DNA of 25,392 bases from an uncultured Duganella sp. Its GTDB lineage: Bacteria > Pseudomonadota > Gammaproteobacteria > Burkholderiales > Burkholderiaceae. This document shows positions 7,819 to 15,043 of this stretch, piece after piece. Under the pieces are notes generated by a model. It did not search any database. It was not told the DNA's origin and saw only the letters and a program-made list of their open reading frames with translations. Both the position numbers and the translations under genes were made by a program. The first letter of the stretch is position 1. Each line of letters opens with the position of its first letter. The DNA is taken from positions 1 to 25,392 of the forward strand of contig CAMLSG010000062.1 of NCBI GenBank assembly GCA_946482635.1, given 5' to 3'.

Positions 7819-7831
7819 AAAGGCATTTAAT
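7807..7831. promoter_or_regulatory. 25-bp palindrome overlapping the -35 (candidate operator)
   Basis: Left arm ATTAAATACC and right arm GGCATTTAAT flank five A. Nine of ten arm positions are complementary and the tenth is a G-T wobble in RNA. It covers the -35 hexamer of the candidate SUKH promoter. An operator is the simplest reading; it could also serve as an AT-rich hairpin at the end of the hydrolase transcript from 7875. Confidence 0.5.
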
Positions 7832-7874
7832 CACTTGCACTTATGTTCAATCGTGCGCAGGAACCTGCATAAAG

Positions 7875-8807
7875 CTACTTGGCCTTGCGCGCCAGGAAGT
7901 CGCGCATCAGCTTGCCGATTTGCTCGCCGTCCTCCTCGAGGGCGAAGTGGCCGGTGTCGAGCAGGTGCAGCTCGGCTTTCGGCAGGTCGCGCAGGTAGGG
8001 CGCAGCGCCGGCAGCGGGGAAGATCTGGTCGTTCTTGCCCCAGGTGATCAGCATCGGCGGCTGGTGTTTACGGAAATAGGCTTGCCACTCCGGATAGCGC
8101 GCCGGGTTGCTGCCGTAGCTGTAGAACAGTTCGAGCTGGATGTCCTTGTTTCCGGGGCGGTCCATGTAGGCCTGGTCCACAGTCCATGCGTCGGGACTGA
8201 TCCTGCTTGCGTCGCGCGCGCCGTGCGTGTACTGCCATTTGGTCGCGCCAATCTCGAAGAACGGCTTCAGCTTGGCTGCATTCCCTTCGGTCTTGTCGGC
8301 CCAATAAACCTTGAACGGCGCCCAGAATTGATTGTCGATGCCCTCTGTGTAGGCATTGCCGTTCTGGACCACGATGGCGGATACGCGCTCAGGGTGGGCG
8401 GCAGCCAGGCGGAAACCGATCGGGGCGCCATAGTCCTGCACATACAAGGCGTACTGCGAAACGCCAACCGCAGTAGTGAATTTGTCGACCACGTTCGCCA
8501 GGTTGTCGAAGCTGTAGGTGAACTTGCCGACGGCCGGCGCATCGCTCTGGCCGAAGCCCGGATAGTCCGGGGCGATCACGTGATAGCGGTCGGCCAGCTG
8601 CGGAATCAGGTTGCGGAACATCTGGGACGAGGTAGGGAAACCATGCAGCAGCAGGACGGTTGGCGCATCCTTCGGCCCGGCTTCGCGATAGAAGATGTTA
8701 ACGCCATCGACCTTTACGGTGCGGTAGTTCACGTCTGTGCCGGCAGCGGATGCGGTGGCGGTTGCAAAAGCCAGGGCCAGGGATGCGGCGATGCGGGTGG
8801 TTTTCAT
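7875..8807 (-). CDS. Exported alpha/beta hydrolase, epoxide hydrolase/haloalkane dehalogenase type
   Basis: 310 residues from the ATG at 8805-8807, chosen because it is followed by a clean signal peptide ([21 protein letters not shown]) and preceded by GAAGGAAG; the frame stays open further upstream but that part looks non-coding. The mature protein is a complete alpha/beta hydrolase: oxyanion HGFP at 55-58, nucleophile elbow VQDYGAP with Asp125, likely acid Asp260 (WGKNDQIF) and His287 (DTGHFALEE). An Asp nucleophile means epoxide hydrolase or dehalogenase chemistry rather than esterase. The [16 protein letters not shown] segment is typical. The enzyme is predicted to act in the periplasm, which is unusual for this group. 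The neighbour at 8968 is a paralogue in opposite orientation. Substrate unknown. Confidence 0.9.
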   Translation of the reverse strand: MKTTRIAASLALAFATATASAAGTDVNYRTVKVDGVNIFYREAGPKDAPTVLLLHGFPTSSQMFRNLIPQLADRYHVIAPDYPGFGQSDAPAVGKFTYSFDNLANVVDKFTTAVGVSQYALYVQDYGAPIGFRLAAAHPERVSAIVVQNGNAYTEGIDNQFWAPFKVYWADKTEGNAAKLKPFFEIGATKWQYTHGARDASRISPDAWTVDQAYMDRPGNKDIQLELFYSYGSNPARYPEWQAYFRKHQPPMLITWGKNDQIFPAAGAAPYLRDLPKAELHLLDTGHFALEEDGEQIGKLMRDFLARKAK

Positions 8808-8838
8808 GTTCGCTTCCTTCAAAAGTGGTTTGGATGGG

Positions 8839-8955
8839 ATGGATTGTAGGAAGCGGCCCTCTCCGCCGGAACTACGCGCAGCGAAACAATCCATTTCGCT
8901 GGACGCCGTTCCGCCAGCTTGGGAGGACCGATAGAGTGGGGCCATCGACAATCCA
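8839..8955. promoter_or_regulatory. Divergent control region with three copies of TGGATTGT
   Basis: The 160-bp gap between the two hydrolase genes has the word TGGATTGT on the + strand at 8840-8847 and its reverse complement ACAATCCA at 8886-8893 and 8948-8955. The first two form a perfect 9-bp inverted repeat (ATGGATTGT / ACAATCCAT). The first copy also contains a minus-strand TACAAT that could be the -10 of the 8807 gene; no good -35 accompanies it, as expected for an activator-dependent promoter. The LysR protein encoded at 9872-10771 is the natural candidate to bind here. Confidence 0.5.
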
Positions 8956-8967
8956 CTGGAGAACAAC

Positions 8968-9921
8968 ATGAAAACATTCGTAGCCGCAGCCGCCATCGCA
9001 CTTGCCGGAGCAGCGCAAGCCGCCCCGGTCGCCTATCGCTCCGTGGCCGTGGACGGTGTCAATATCGCCTACCGTGAAGCCGGCGACGCCAGCAAACCGA
9101 CCGTCCTGCTGCTGCACGGCGTGCCAAGCTCCTCCCGCATGTACGACGGCCTGCTGCGCAAGCTGGGCGACCGCTATCACCTGATTGCGCCGGACTATCC
9201 CGGCTTCGGCAACAGCGATGCGCCGGATCCTGCGAAGTTCGCCTACACCTTCGACAACCTGGCCACGGTGATGCAAAAGTTCACCGACGCGGTCGGCGCG
9301 CAACGCTATGTGCTGTTGATGCAGGATTACGGCGCTCCGGTCGGCATGCGCATGGCGCTGGCCCGGCCGCAATCGGTGCAGGCGCTGGTGTTCCAGAACG
9401 GGAATGTGTACGAGGATGGCCTGGGTGCGATGTGGGCCAAGCGCAAGCCGTTCTGGGCGGACCGCGCGGCGCATGAGAAGGAGGTCATCGCCGTGCACCA
9501 GTCAGTAGCGGCGACGCGGGCACGCCATATCGGCAGCGATCCGGCAATCGAAGCCTACGATCCGGATTTGTGGATGGATGAATATGCCTATCTCAATCGC
9601 CCTGGCCAGGCGCGCATCCAGGCCGACCTGATTTACGACTACCAGCACAACCTGGCGGCGTATCCGGAATGGCAGGCCTGGCTGAAACAGCGCCAGCTGC
9701 CGACGCTGGTGGTATGGGGCAAGCATGACCTGGCGTTCACTGTGCCGGGCGCACAGGCCTTCAAGCGCGACAATCCTTCAGCCGAAGTGCATATCCTGGA
9801 TGGCGGGCACTTTGTGATGGATACAAGACTGGAGGATGTCGCCGCCATCACCGGGGCCTTCCTCGGCAAACTCAGTTCAGGTGCGGGTGCGTCCGCAAAT
9901 GCTGCGCCAGCAGGTCGATGA
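8968..9921 (+). CDS. Exported alpha/beta hydrolase, paralogue of the divergent neighbour
   Basis: 317 residues. Signal peptide [18 protein letters not shown], then an alpha/beta hydrolase with HGVP at 50-53, nucleophile Asp120 in MQDYGAP, acid Asp254 (WGKHDLAF) and His281 (LDGGHFVMD). The Asp nucleophile again suggests epoxide hydrolase or haloalkane dehalogenase chemistry. It is clearly related to the 7875-8807 protein along the whole length (shared [34 protein letters not shown]-, and so on), so the pair arose by duplication. CTGGAGAAC gives a good ribosome site before the ATG. The last 50 bp overlap the 3' end of the LysR gene on the other strand, so the Ala/Gly-rich tail ([15 protein letters not shown]) is read antisense to the regulator. 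Confidence 0.9.
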   Translation: MKTFVAAAAIALAGAAQAAPVAYRSVAVDGVNIAYREAGDASKPTVLLLHGVPSSSRMYDGLLRKLGDRYHLIAPDYPGFGNSDAPDPAKFAYTFDNLATVMQKFTDAVGAQRYVLLMQDYGAPVGMRMALARPQSVQALVFQNGNVYEDGLGAMWAKRKPFWADRAAHEKEVIAVHQSVAATRARHIGSDPAIEAYDPDLWMDEYAYLNRPGQARIQADLIYDYQHNLAAYPEWQAWLKQRQLPTLVVWGKHDLAFTVPGAQAFKRDNPSAEVHILDGGHFVMDTRLEDVAAITGAFLGKLSSGAGASANAAPAGR

Positions 9922-10771
9922 ACTTGCGGACCTTGGAGGAGCCGTACTTGCTTTCGCGGTGCAGGATATGCACCGGCCACGGCTCCTCCTCGAATTCCGG
10001 GAGGATTATTTTCAGTTGGCCGGCCGCCAGTTCGTCGGCCATCTGGTAGGACAGCAGGCGGCAGATGCCCAGGCCGTCCACGGCGGCGCGGATGGCGGCG
10101 TCGTTGCTGGTGACGGTGAAGCGCGGCTTCATGCGGACCGTCAGCGGATCCTCGCCCTTGCCGAACTTCCACTCGACACGCGGCGTGATATTGCTGGCGG
10201 CGATAATCGTATGCTGCAGCAGTTCTTCAGGATGTTGGGGCACGCCGTTCCTGGCGAGGTACTCGGGCGAAGCGCACAGCACGCGGCGCATCCGGCCGAC
10301 GCGTAGCGCCTTCATGCTGGAGTCGGGCAGGGGGCCGAGCCGCACGGCGACATCCATGCCTTCTTCGATCAGGTTGACCACGCGATCGAGAAAGTAGGCG
10401 GTGACGTCGACATCAGGATACTGCTGCAGGAACTGCACGATGCAAGGCGTCACGAAGTTCTTCCCGAACAGGACAGAGGCGGTGACGGACAGGTTCCCTT
10501 TCGGCGCCGAATTGACACCCGCCGCCGCATCGTTGGCTTCCTCGATGCTGGCGAGGATGTTGCGGCAGTCATCAAGGTAGCGCTGGCCCGCTTCGGTCAG
10601 CCGGACGTTGCGCGTGGTTCGCTGCAGCAGTTGTGCGCCCAGCTTTTCCTCCAGCGCGGCAACTGCGCGCGTGATCGCGGCCGGCGACATGTTCAGGCTG
10701 CGGGATGCCGCGGCAAAGCTTTCCTGCTCTCCCACGGCGACGAAGACATTCATCAGGTGCATTTGGTCCAT
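9872..10771 (-). CDS. LysR-family transcriptional regulator
   Basis: 299 residues, the usual LysR length. The N-terminal winged helix-turn-helix (about 1-60) is typical: MNVFVAVGEQESFAAASRSLNMSPAAITRAVAALEEKLGAQLLQRTTRNVRLTEAGQRYL. The effector domain begins around LSVTASVLFGK and contains the FLDRVVNLIEEGMDVAVRLGPLPDSSM segment of the subgroup that represses or activates neighbouring catabolic or detoxification genes. It is convergent with the second hydrolase (50-bp overlap) and probably controls the hydrolase pair through the repeats at 8839-8955; this is inference. Its own promoter is at 10807-10835. The ATG lacks a strong ribosome site. Confidence 0.95.
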   Translation of the reverse strand: MDQMHLMNVFVAVGEQESFAAASRSLNMSPAAITRAVAALEEKLGAQLLQRTTRNVRLTEAGQRYLDDCRNILASIEEANDAAAGVNSAPKGNLSVTASVLFGKNFVTPCIVQFLQQYPDVDVTAYFLDRVVNLIEEGMDVAVRLGPLPDSSMKALRVGRMRRVLCASPEYLARNGVPQHPEELLQHTIIAASNITPRVEWKFGKGEDPLTVRMKPRFTVTSNDAAIRAAVDGLGICRLLSYQMADELAAGQLKIILPEFEEEPWPVHILHRESKYGSSKVRKFIDLLAQHLRTHPHLN

Positions 10772-10806
10772 GCACGGATGGTAGCCGTAAAAATTGACTT
10801 GGGATA

Positions 10807-10835
10807 ATTATTTTGCATTGCCAACCTTGCATCAA
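10807..10835 (-). promoter_or_regulatory. Promoter of the LysR gene
   Basis: On the minus strand TTGATG (10830-10835) and AATAAT (10807-10812) are 17 bp apart, a good sigma-70 promoter (4/6 and 5/6). It lies 36 bp upstream of the LysR ATG. Confidence 0.55.
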
Positions 10836-10840
10836 TGAAT

Positions 10841-10859
10841 ACGAATGATTATCATTTGC
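10841..10859 (+). promoter_or_regulatory. Fur box upstream of the siderophore receptor gene
   Basis: The 13-bp perfect palindrome AATGAT-T-ATCATT (10844-10856) equals the core of the Fur consensus. It lies 28 bp before the receptor ATG, and AT-rich promoter-like sequence (CAATAAATAATTC) follows it. Iron-dependent repression of the operon 10885-15034 is expected. The neighbouring divergent LysR promoter is close enough to be affected too. Confidence 0.85.
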
Positions 10860-10884
10860 GTTCAATAAATAATTCACCCCTGTC

Positions 10885-12834
10885 ATGTCCATTAAGAAAA
10901 CAATCATCGCGGCCAGCCTGGCCGCACTGGGTCTTCCTGCGCTAGCCGATGAGGCCGGCGTTATCTCCGACGGCAACGTGGTGGTGGTCACAGCTTCGAT
11001 GCGTGCCCACACGGTGGCTGGCGCACCGGCATTTACCACCGTGATTACGGCGGAGGATATCGCCAGGTCGCCGGTCAACGGCCTGGCTGACCTGCTGCGC
11101 GAAAGCGTGGGCGTCAACAACCAGACCGACGACAGCGGGCGCGACGAGATCCGCATCCGCGGCCTGGGCGGCAAGTACACCCTGATGCTGGTGAACGGCA
11201 AGCGCGTGTCGTCCGGCGGCGCCCTGTGGCGCGGCGGCGATTTCGATTTCAGCTCCATTCCGCTGTCCAGCATCAAGCGCGTGGAAATCGTGCGCGGACC
11301 GATGGCCGCCTTGTACGGCTCCGATGCGATCGGCGGCGTGATCAACATCATCACCTGGCCGGCCGGCAAGCAGTGGAAGGGCAGCATCAGCGGCGAGTAC
11401 CGCGTGGTCGACAGCGGTTACGACGGCAAGCAGTATCGCATTGGCGCCAATGCCTCGGGCGCCCTGAACGATAAGGTCAGCCTGGCCGTGGGCGGCGAAT
11501 GGTATGACCGCGATCCGTGGTACGGTGCGCCGGGCAGCGACAAGACACGCACCGCGCACCTGGAAGAAAAGAAGGCCGCCAACCTGACCGGCACCCTGAC
11601 CTGGCAGCTGTCCGACAACCAGTCGCTGGACTTCGACCTTGGCTACAACCGGGACAAGCGCCCGCGCGCCATGTATTTCTACGCCTACTACCCGGAATAC
11701 GACTTCGAGTCGAAGGATATCCGCGAGCAGAAGATCGAACGCGAGACCTATGGCCTGACCCACCGCGCCTCCTGGGACTGGGGCAGCACTACCGCCTATC
11801 TCACGCGTGAAAGCGCGCAGATCGACGACTTCAACACGCGCTACAACGCACCGCAGCAGCGCACGTTGAAAGAAGACAATACCTACGCCAAGTTTTACGG
11901 CAACACGACGCTGGGCATCAATGCGCTGACGGCCGGCATCGACTTGCGCCGCCAGGTGATCCGCGACCGCGCCAGCTATCTCGATACCGGCAAGGTCAGC
12001 ACGGACAGCAAGGCCTTCTTCATGGAAGACGAGCTGGCGCTGGCGGAGGACTGGCGCCTGACGCTCGCGGGCCGCCTGGACAACCACAGCGTGTTCGGCA
12101 ACCATTTCTCGCCCAAGAGCTACCTGGTGTGGCAGGCTAACGATGTGCTGACCGTGAAGGGCGGCGTCAGCAAGGCCTTCAAGGCACCGGACGCCTACCA
12201 GTTGAGCCCTGAGTACCGCATCGTCAGCTGCGGCGGCAGTTGTTTCCTCGGCGGTAACCCGGACCTGTCGCCGGAGACCAGCGTCAATTACGAAGCGGGC
12301 TTCGAGCTGCACCAAAAAGGCTGGGACCTGACGGCCGTGGTGTTCAAGAACGACGTGGACGACATGATCGTGGCAATCTACGATCCCCTCGCCAATGCAC
12401 GCCGCTGGGTCAATATGGCACAAGCCCGGACCAAAGGCCTGGAGCTGGAAGCCAGCGTGCAGTTGCTGCCATCGCTCTCCCTGTCGGGCAATTTCACGCA
12501 CCTGAATGCGGACTACATCAACGAAAAAGGCGCCAGGACGGTGCTGGATAACCGCCCAGAAAATACGGCGCGCATTGGCCTGACCTACACCGCCGTACCA
12601 GGCGTGCAAGGCTCCCTGTCGGCGCACTACACAGGCAAGCAGTTCTACTCCGGGAAGGAACTGCCGGCCTACACCCGGGTCGACCTGGGCCTGTCGGCCA
12701 GGACAGGCAAGCACTGGACGCTGCGCACAGGCGTCAAGAACCTGACCGATGTCGACCTGGCGAAGAAGAGCAAGGACTTCAGCTTCTTTGAACTGGGGCG
12801 CAATTACTACGTCAGCGCCACTTACGGCTTTTGA
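10885..12834 (+). CDS. TonB-dependent siderophore receptor (FepA/CirA/BfeA-like)
   Basis: 649 residues. Signal peptide with cleavage near ALA-DE (about residue 21), then a TonB-box-like VVVVTAS at about 32-38. The plug domain (about 45-155) has typical signatures: TVITAEDIARSPVNGLADLLRESVGV, RIRGLGGKYTLMLVNGKR and RGPMAALYGSDAIGGVINIIT. A beta-barrel follows, with the GNPDLSPETSVNYEAG motif and a nearby pair of cysteines in an extracellular loop (VSCGGSC). It ends in Phe, the C-terminal signature for outer-membrane insertion. The role is ferric-siderophore uptake across the outer membrane; ligand unknown, with catecholate type favoured by the FepA/CirA resemblance. No clear ribosome site precedes the ATG. 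First gene of a four-gene iron operon under a Fur box. Confidence 0.95.
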   Translation: MSIKKTIIAASLAALGLPALADEAGVISDGNVVVVTASMRAHTVAGAPAFTTVITAEDIARSPVNGLADLLRESVGVNNQTDDSGRDEIRIRGLGGKYTLMLVNGKRVSSGGALWRGGDFDFSSIPLSSIKRVEIVRGPMAALYGSDAIGGVINIITWPAGKQWKGSISGEYRVVDSGYDGKQYRIGANASGALNDKVSLAVGGEWYDRDPWYGAPGSDKTRTAHLEEKKAANLTGTLTWQLSDNQSLDFDLGYNRDKRPRAMYFYAYYPEYDFESKDIREQKIERETYGLTHRASWDWGSTTAYLTRESAQIDDFNTRYNAPQQRTLKEDNTYAKFYGNTTLGINALTAGIDLRRQVIRDRASYLDTGKVSTDSKAFFMEDELALAEDWRLTLAGRLDNHSVFGNHFSPKSYLVWQANDVLTVKGGVSKAFKAPDAYQLSPEYRIVSCGGSCFLGGNPDLSPETSVNYEAGFELHQKGWDLTAVVFKNDVDDMIVAIYDPLANARRWVNMAQARTKGLELEASVQLLPSLSLSGNFTHLNADYINEKGARTVLDNRPENTARIGLTYTAVPGVQGSLSAHYTGKQFYSGKELPAYTRVDLGLSARTGKHWTLRTGVKNLTDVDLAKKSKDFSFFELGRNYYVSATYGF

Positions 12835-12836
12835 GC

Positions 12837-13085
12837 ATGATCCTGTTCCTGATACTGGATGTCGCCGGCTGCCTGCTGCTGTACCTGAGCCACCGGCACC
12901 AGGGCTGGCTGGCGCAGCCAATAGGGCCGCTGGGGCGCGCCGCCGGCGTGCTGGCCCTGGGACTCGCGCTGGGCTGCGCCTGCATCGTGCTGTCGCCGCT
13001 GGCGGCCGTGCTGGCGTGGATCGTCGCCAGCATGCTGTTTTTCAGCCTGCTGCCGTTTACCACTTTGCTGAAAGGGCGGCCATGA
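12837..13085 (+). CDS. DUF3325-family small membrane protein
   Basis: 82 residues from the ATG at 12837, two bases after the receptor stop codon; an in-frame TTG at 12831 overlapping that stop is a less likely start. The sequence is almost entirely hydrophobic with three membrane helices (about 2-16, 32-52, 54-73). It matches the DUF3325 proteins found between TonB receptors and PepSY proteins in betaproteobacteria and pseudomonads. The position suggests a part in siderophore-iron handling at the inner membrane; mechanism unknown. Its stop overlaps the next start in an ATGA, so translation is coupled. Confidence 0.82.
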   Translation: MILFLILDVAGCLLLYLSHRHQGWLAQPIGPLGRAAGVLALGLALGCACIVLSPLAAVLAWIVASMLFFSLLPFTTLLKGRP

Positions 13086-13348
13086 AACCCGACTGGTGGA
13101 GCAAGACCTTTGCCGGCGCCTTCCTCGGCGGCACCCTGGCGCTGGCGGTGGCCGGGCTGTTTGCCTGGCTCGGGCCGGGCGGCATCGATGCGCGTGAAAA
13201 GTCGCAGTTCGTGATGTGGATGATGGCGCCGGTGTGGATGGCGGTGTTTTCCACCGTCTACCTGTTCCGCACCGGCCTGCGCGCCGTGTTGTGGCTGGGC
13301 GGCGCGAATATGGCGGCGTATGGCTTGCTGTTTTATGTGAGGGGGTGA
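13082..13348 (+). CDS. DUF3649-family inner-membrane iron-uptake protein
   Basis: 88 residues starting at the ATG of an ATGA overlap with the previous gene. Two to three membrane helices (about 10-30, 40-60, 68-85) with the MKPDWWSKTFAGAFLGG start and FVMWMMAPVWMAVFSTVYLFRT segment I recognise from DUF3649 proteins. These co-occur with DUF3325 and PepSY proteins behind siderophore receptors and are often labelled iron uptake proteins without direct proof. The PepSY gene begins three bases after its stop. Confidence 0.82.
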   Translation: MKPDWWSKTFAGAFLGGTLALAVAGLFAWLGPGGIDAREKSQFVMWMMAPVWMAVFSTVYLFRTGLRAVLWLGGANMAAYGLLFYVRG

Positions 13349-13351
13349 ACG

Positions 13352-15034
13352 GTGAAGATTCGTAGCGAGATCTTGCGCGTCTACCAGTCGCTGCACACCT
13401 GGACCGGCATCTGCGCCGGCATGCTGCTGTTCATCGGCTTCTTTGGCGGTGCGCTGACGATGTTCAAGCAGCCGCTGGAGCGCTGGGTCAGTGCGCCTTC
13501 CGCGCCGGTGGCGGCGCTGGCGCCGCAACAGATGGATGCGGTGGTACGCCAGGTGCTGCAACAGCATCCGGCGGCGCGCAAGGAGTTCACCTTGCACATG
13601 CAGCGCGACGAGGCCAACCCGGCACCGGTGACCTGGAGCACAGGCGAGGGCGGGCGCGAGCTGCATCTCGATGCCATGCGCTGGCAGGCTTCGCTCGATG
13701 CAAACAGCCAACTGCTCGCACAGGAAGTCCGGCCTTCGCTGTTCGGCGAGCTGGTGGACATGCTGCATCGTACCGGCGGCGTGCCGGGCACCCTGGGCGA
13801 TGAATACCTTGGTGTCTACCTGATGGGCGTGGCGGGCGTGCTGTACTTCCTGGCACTGGTGTCGGGCGTGATCCTGCTGCTGCCGACGCTGGTGAAAGAC
13901 TTCTTCGCCCTGCGCAAGGGCAAGAACCGCAAACGCTTCTGGCTTGATGCGCATAATGTGATCGGCATTGCGAGCCTGCCTTTCCATATCGTGATCAGCC
14001 TGACGGTGATTGTGTTTGCCTTCCACGACCAGTTCTACGACGGCCTGCAGCACGTGGTGTACGGCGAGCGCAAGATGTGGGTGCGGCCAGCCGGACCGCC
14101 AGCGCCGGGCGACGTGGCGCAACTGATGCCAGCCAGTGAGCTGGTGCGGCGGGTGCAGCAGGAAGCGCCGGGATTCGACGTGACCGAGCTGCTGTTCATG
14201 GACGTGGAAAGCAAGCGCCCGCTGGTGCGCGCCGGGGTTGCTCACGACGGCTATGTGGTGCGCGGTGCGGTGTCGGGCTTTGTGCTGCTGGACCCTTACA
14301 GCGGCAAGGTGCTGAACACGAGCATGCTGCCGACCAAAAGCGACACCTGGAGCAGCATCGTGGCGCCGTTCTTCTCGCTGCATTTCGGCAGCTTCGGCGG
14401 CGACTGGATGCGCTGGATTTATTTCGTGTTCGGCCTGTCCGGCGCCTTCCTGTTCTATTCGGGGAATTTGCTGTGGGTCGAGAAGCGGCGCAAGAACCAG
14501 TTGCGCGGCGCGATGGACTTGCCGCAGCAGCCGCGCCGCACGGTATTGCTGGCGGCGGCCACGGTAGGCACCTGCCTGGGCAGCGTGGCCGGTGTCGCCG
14601 CAGCGCTGCTGGCGGCCAAATGGCTGCATGCCTCCGCCGCCAACCTGAACGTCACTCTGATGACGGCGTATTACGGCGTGTTCCTGGCCTGCGTGGCTTG
14701 GGCGTTCTGGCGCGGCGCAGCGCGGGCTGGCGTTGAGTTGCTGGCATTTTGCGCCTTGCTGGGCGCCGCAATTCCAGCCACGTCGCTGGTTGCGGTGGCA
14801 TTTCCGTCGCTGGGCATGTGGGCACATGGCAGCCTGGGTGCAGTAGCGGTCGATGCGACGGCACTGGTGCTGGCGCTGCTCCTCGCTTGCAGCGCGCGAC
14901 TAGCCTATCGCCGTGCCCGCAGCGCTCCGGCCGACAGTGTGTGGGCCGCCGCAACAATGCACGCGCCTGCCGCAGCCACAGGCATTGCGCGGGGCATCGG
15001 CGTCGGCCCTGCGTCAGGCTCTGTCCCGGACTAG
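13352..15034 (+). CDS. PepSY-associated membrane protein (putative ferric-siderophore reductase)
   Basis: 560 residues, GTG start preceded by AGGGGG. The N-terminus is typical: VYQSLHTWTGICAGMLLFIGFFGGALTMF as first membrane helix, then a periplasmic PepSY-type region, LGVYLMGVAGVLYFLALVSGVILLLP as second helix, RFWLDAHNVIGIASLPFHIVISLTVIVFAFHDQ as third, a second periplasmic region, and WMRWIYFVFGLSGAFLFYSGNLLWVEKRRK. Four more helices fill the last 170 residues, an extension beyond the core. His residues in helices 1 and 3 (LHTWTG, DAHNVIG, PFHIV) could bind haem. FoxB-like relatives reduce iron from siderophores in the periplasm; that role fits the operon but is inferred. The stop is 9 bp from the convergent chemoreceptor stop. 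Confidence 0.9.
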   Translation: MKIRSEILRVYQSLHTWTGICAGMLLFIGFFGGALTMFKQPLERWVSAPSAPVAALAPQQMDAVVRQVLQQHPAARKEFTLHMQRDEANPAPVTWSTGEGGRELHLDAMRWQASLDANSQLLAQEVRPSLFGELVDMLHRTGGVPGTLGDEYLGVYLMGVAGVLYFLALVSGVILLLPTLVKDFFALRKGKNRKRFWLDAHNVIGIASLPFHIVISLTVIVFAFHDQFYDGLQHVVYGERKMWVRPAGPPAPGDVAQLMPASELVRRVQQEAPGFDVTELLFMDVESKRPLVRAGVAHDGYVVRGAVSGFVLLDPYSGKVLNTSMLPTKSDTWSSIVAPFFSLHFGSFGGDWMRWIYFVFGLSGAFLFYSGNLLWVEKRRKNQLRGAMDLPQQPRRTVLLAAATVGTCLGSVAGVAAALLAAKWLHASAANLNVTLMTAYYGVFLACVAWAFWRGAARAGVELLAFCALLGAAIPATSLVAVAFPSLGMWAHGSLGAVAVDATALVLALLLACSARLAYRRARSAPADSVWAAATMHAPAAATGIARGIGVGPASGSVPD

Positions 15035-15043
15035 GCCCAGGCT

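Noticed and set aside
6099..7874. tRNA-Thr 3' end as an integration site with a duplicated att sequence
   Set aside because: I found no second copy of the tRNA 3' end downstream and no integrase gene, so an integrated element is not supported beyond the local AT-rich composition.
8808..8996. N-terminal extension of the 7875-8807 hydrolase up to 8996
   Set aside because: The extra 63 residues would run through the divergent control region and into the neighbouring gene, and would bury a good signal peptide and ribosome site.
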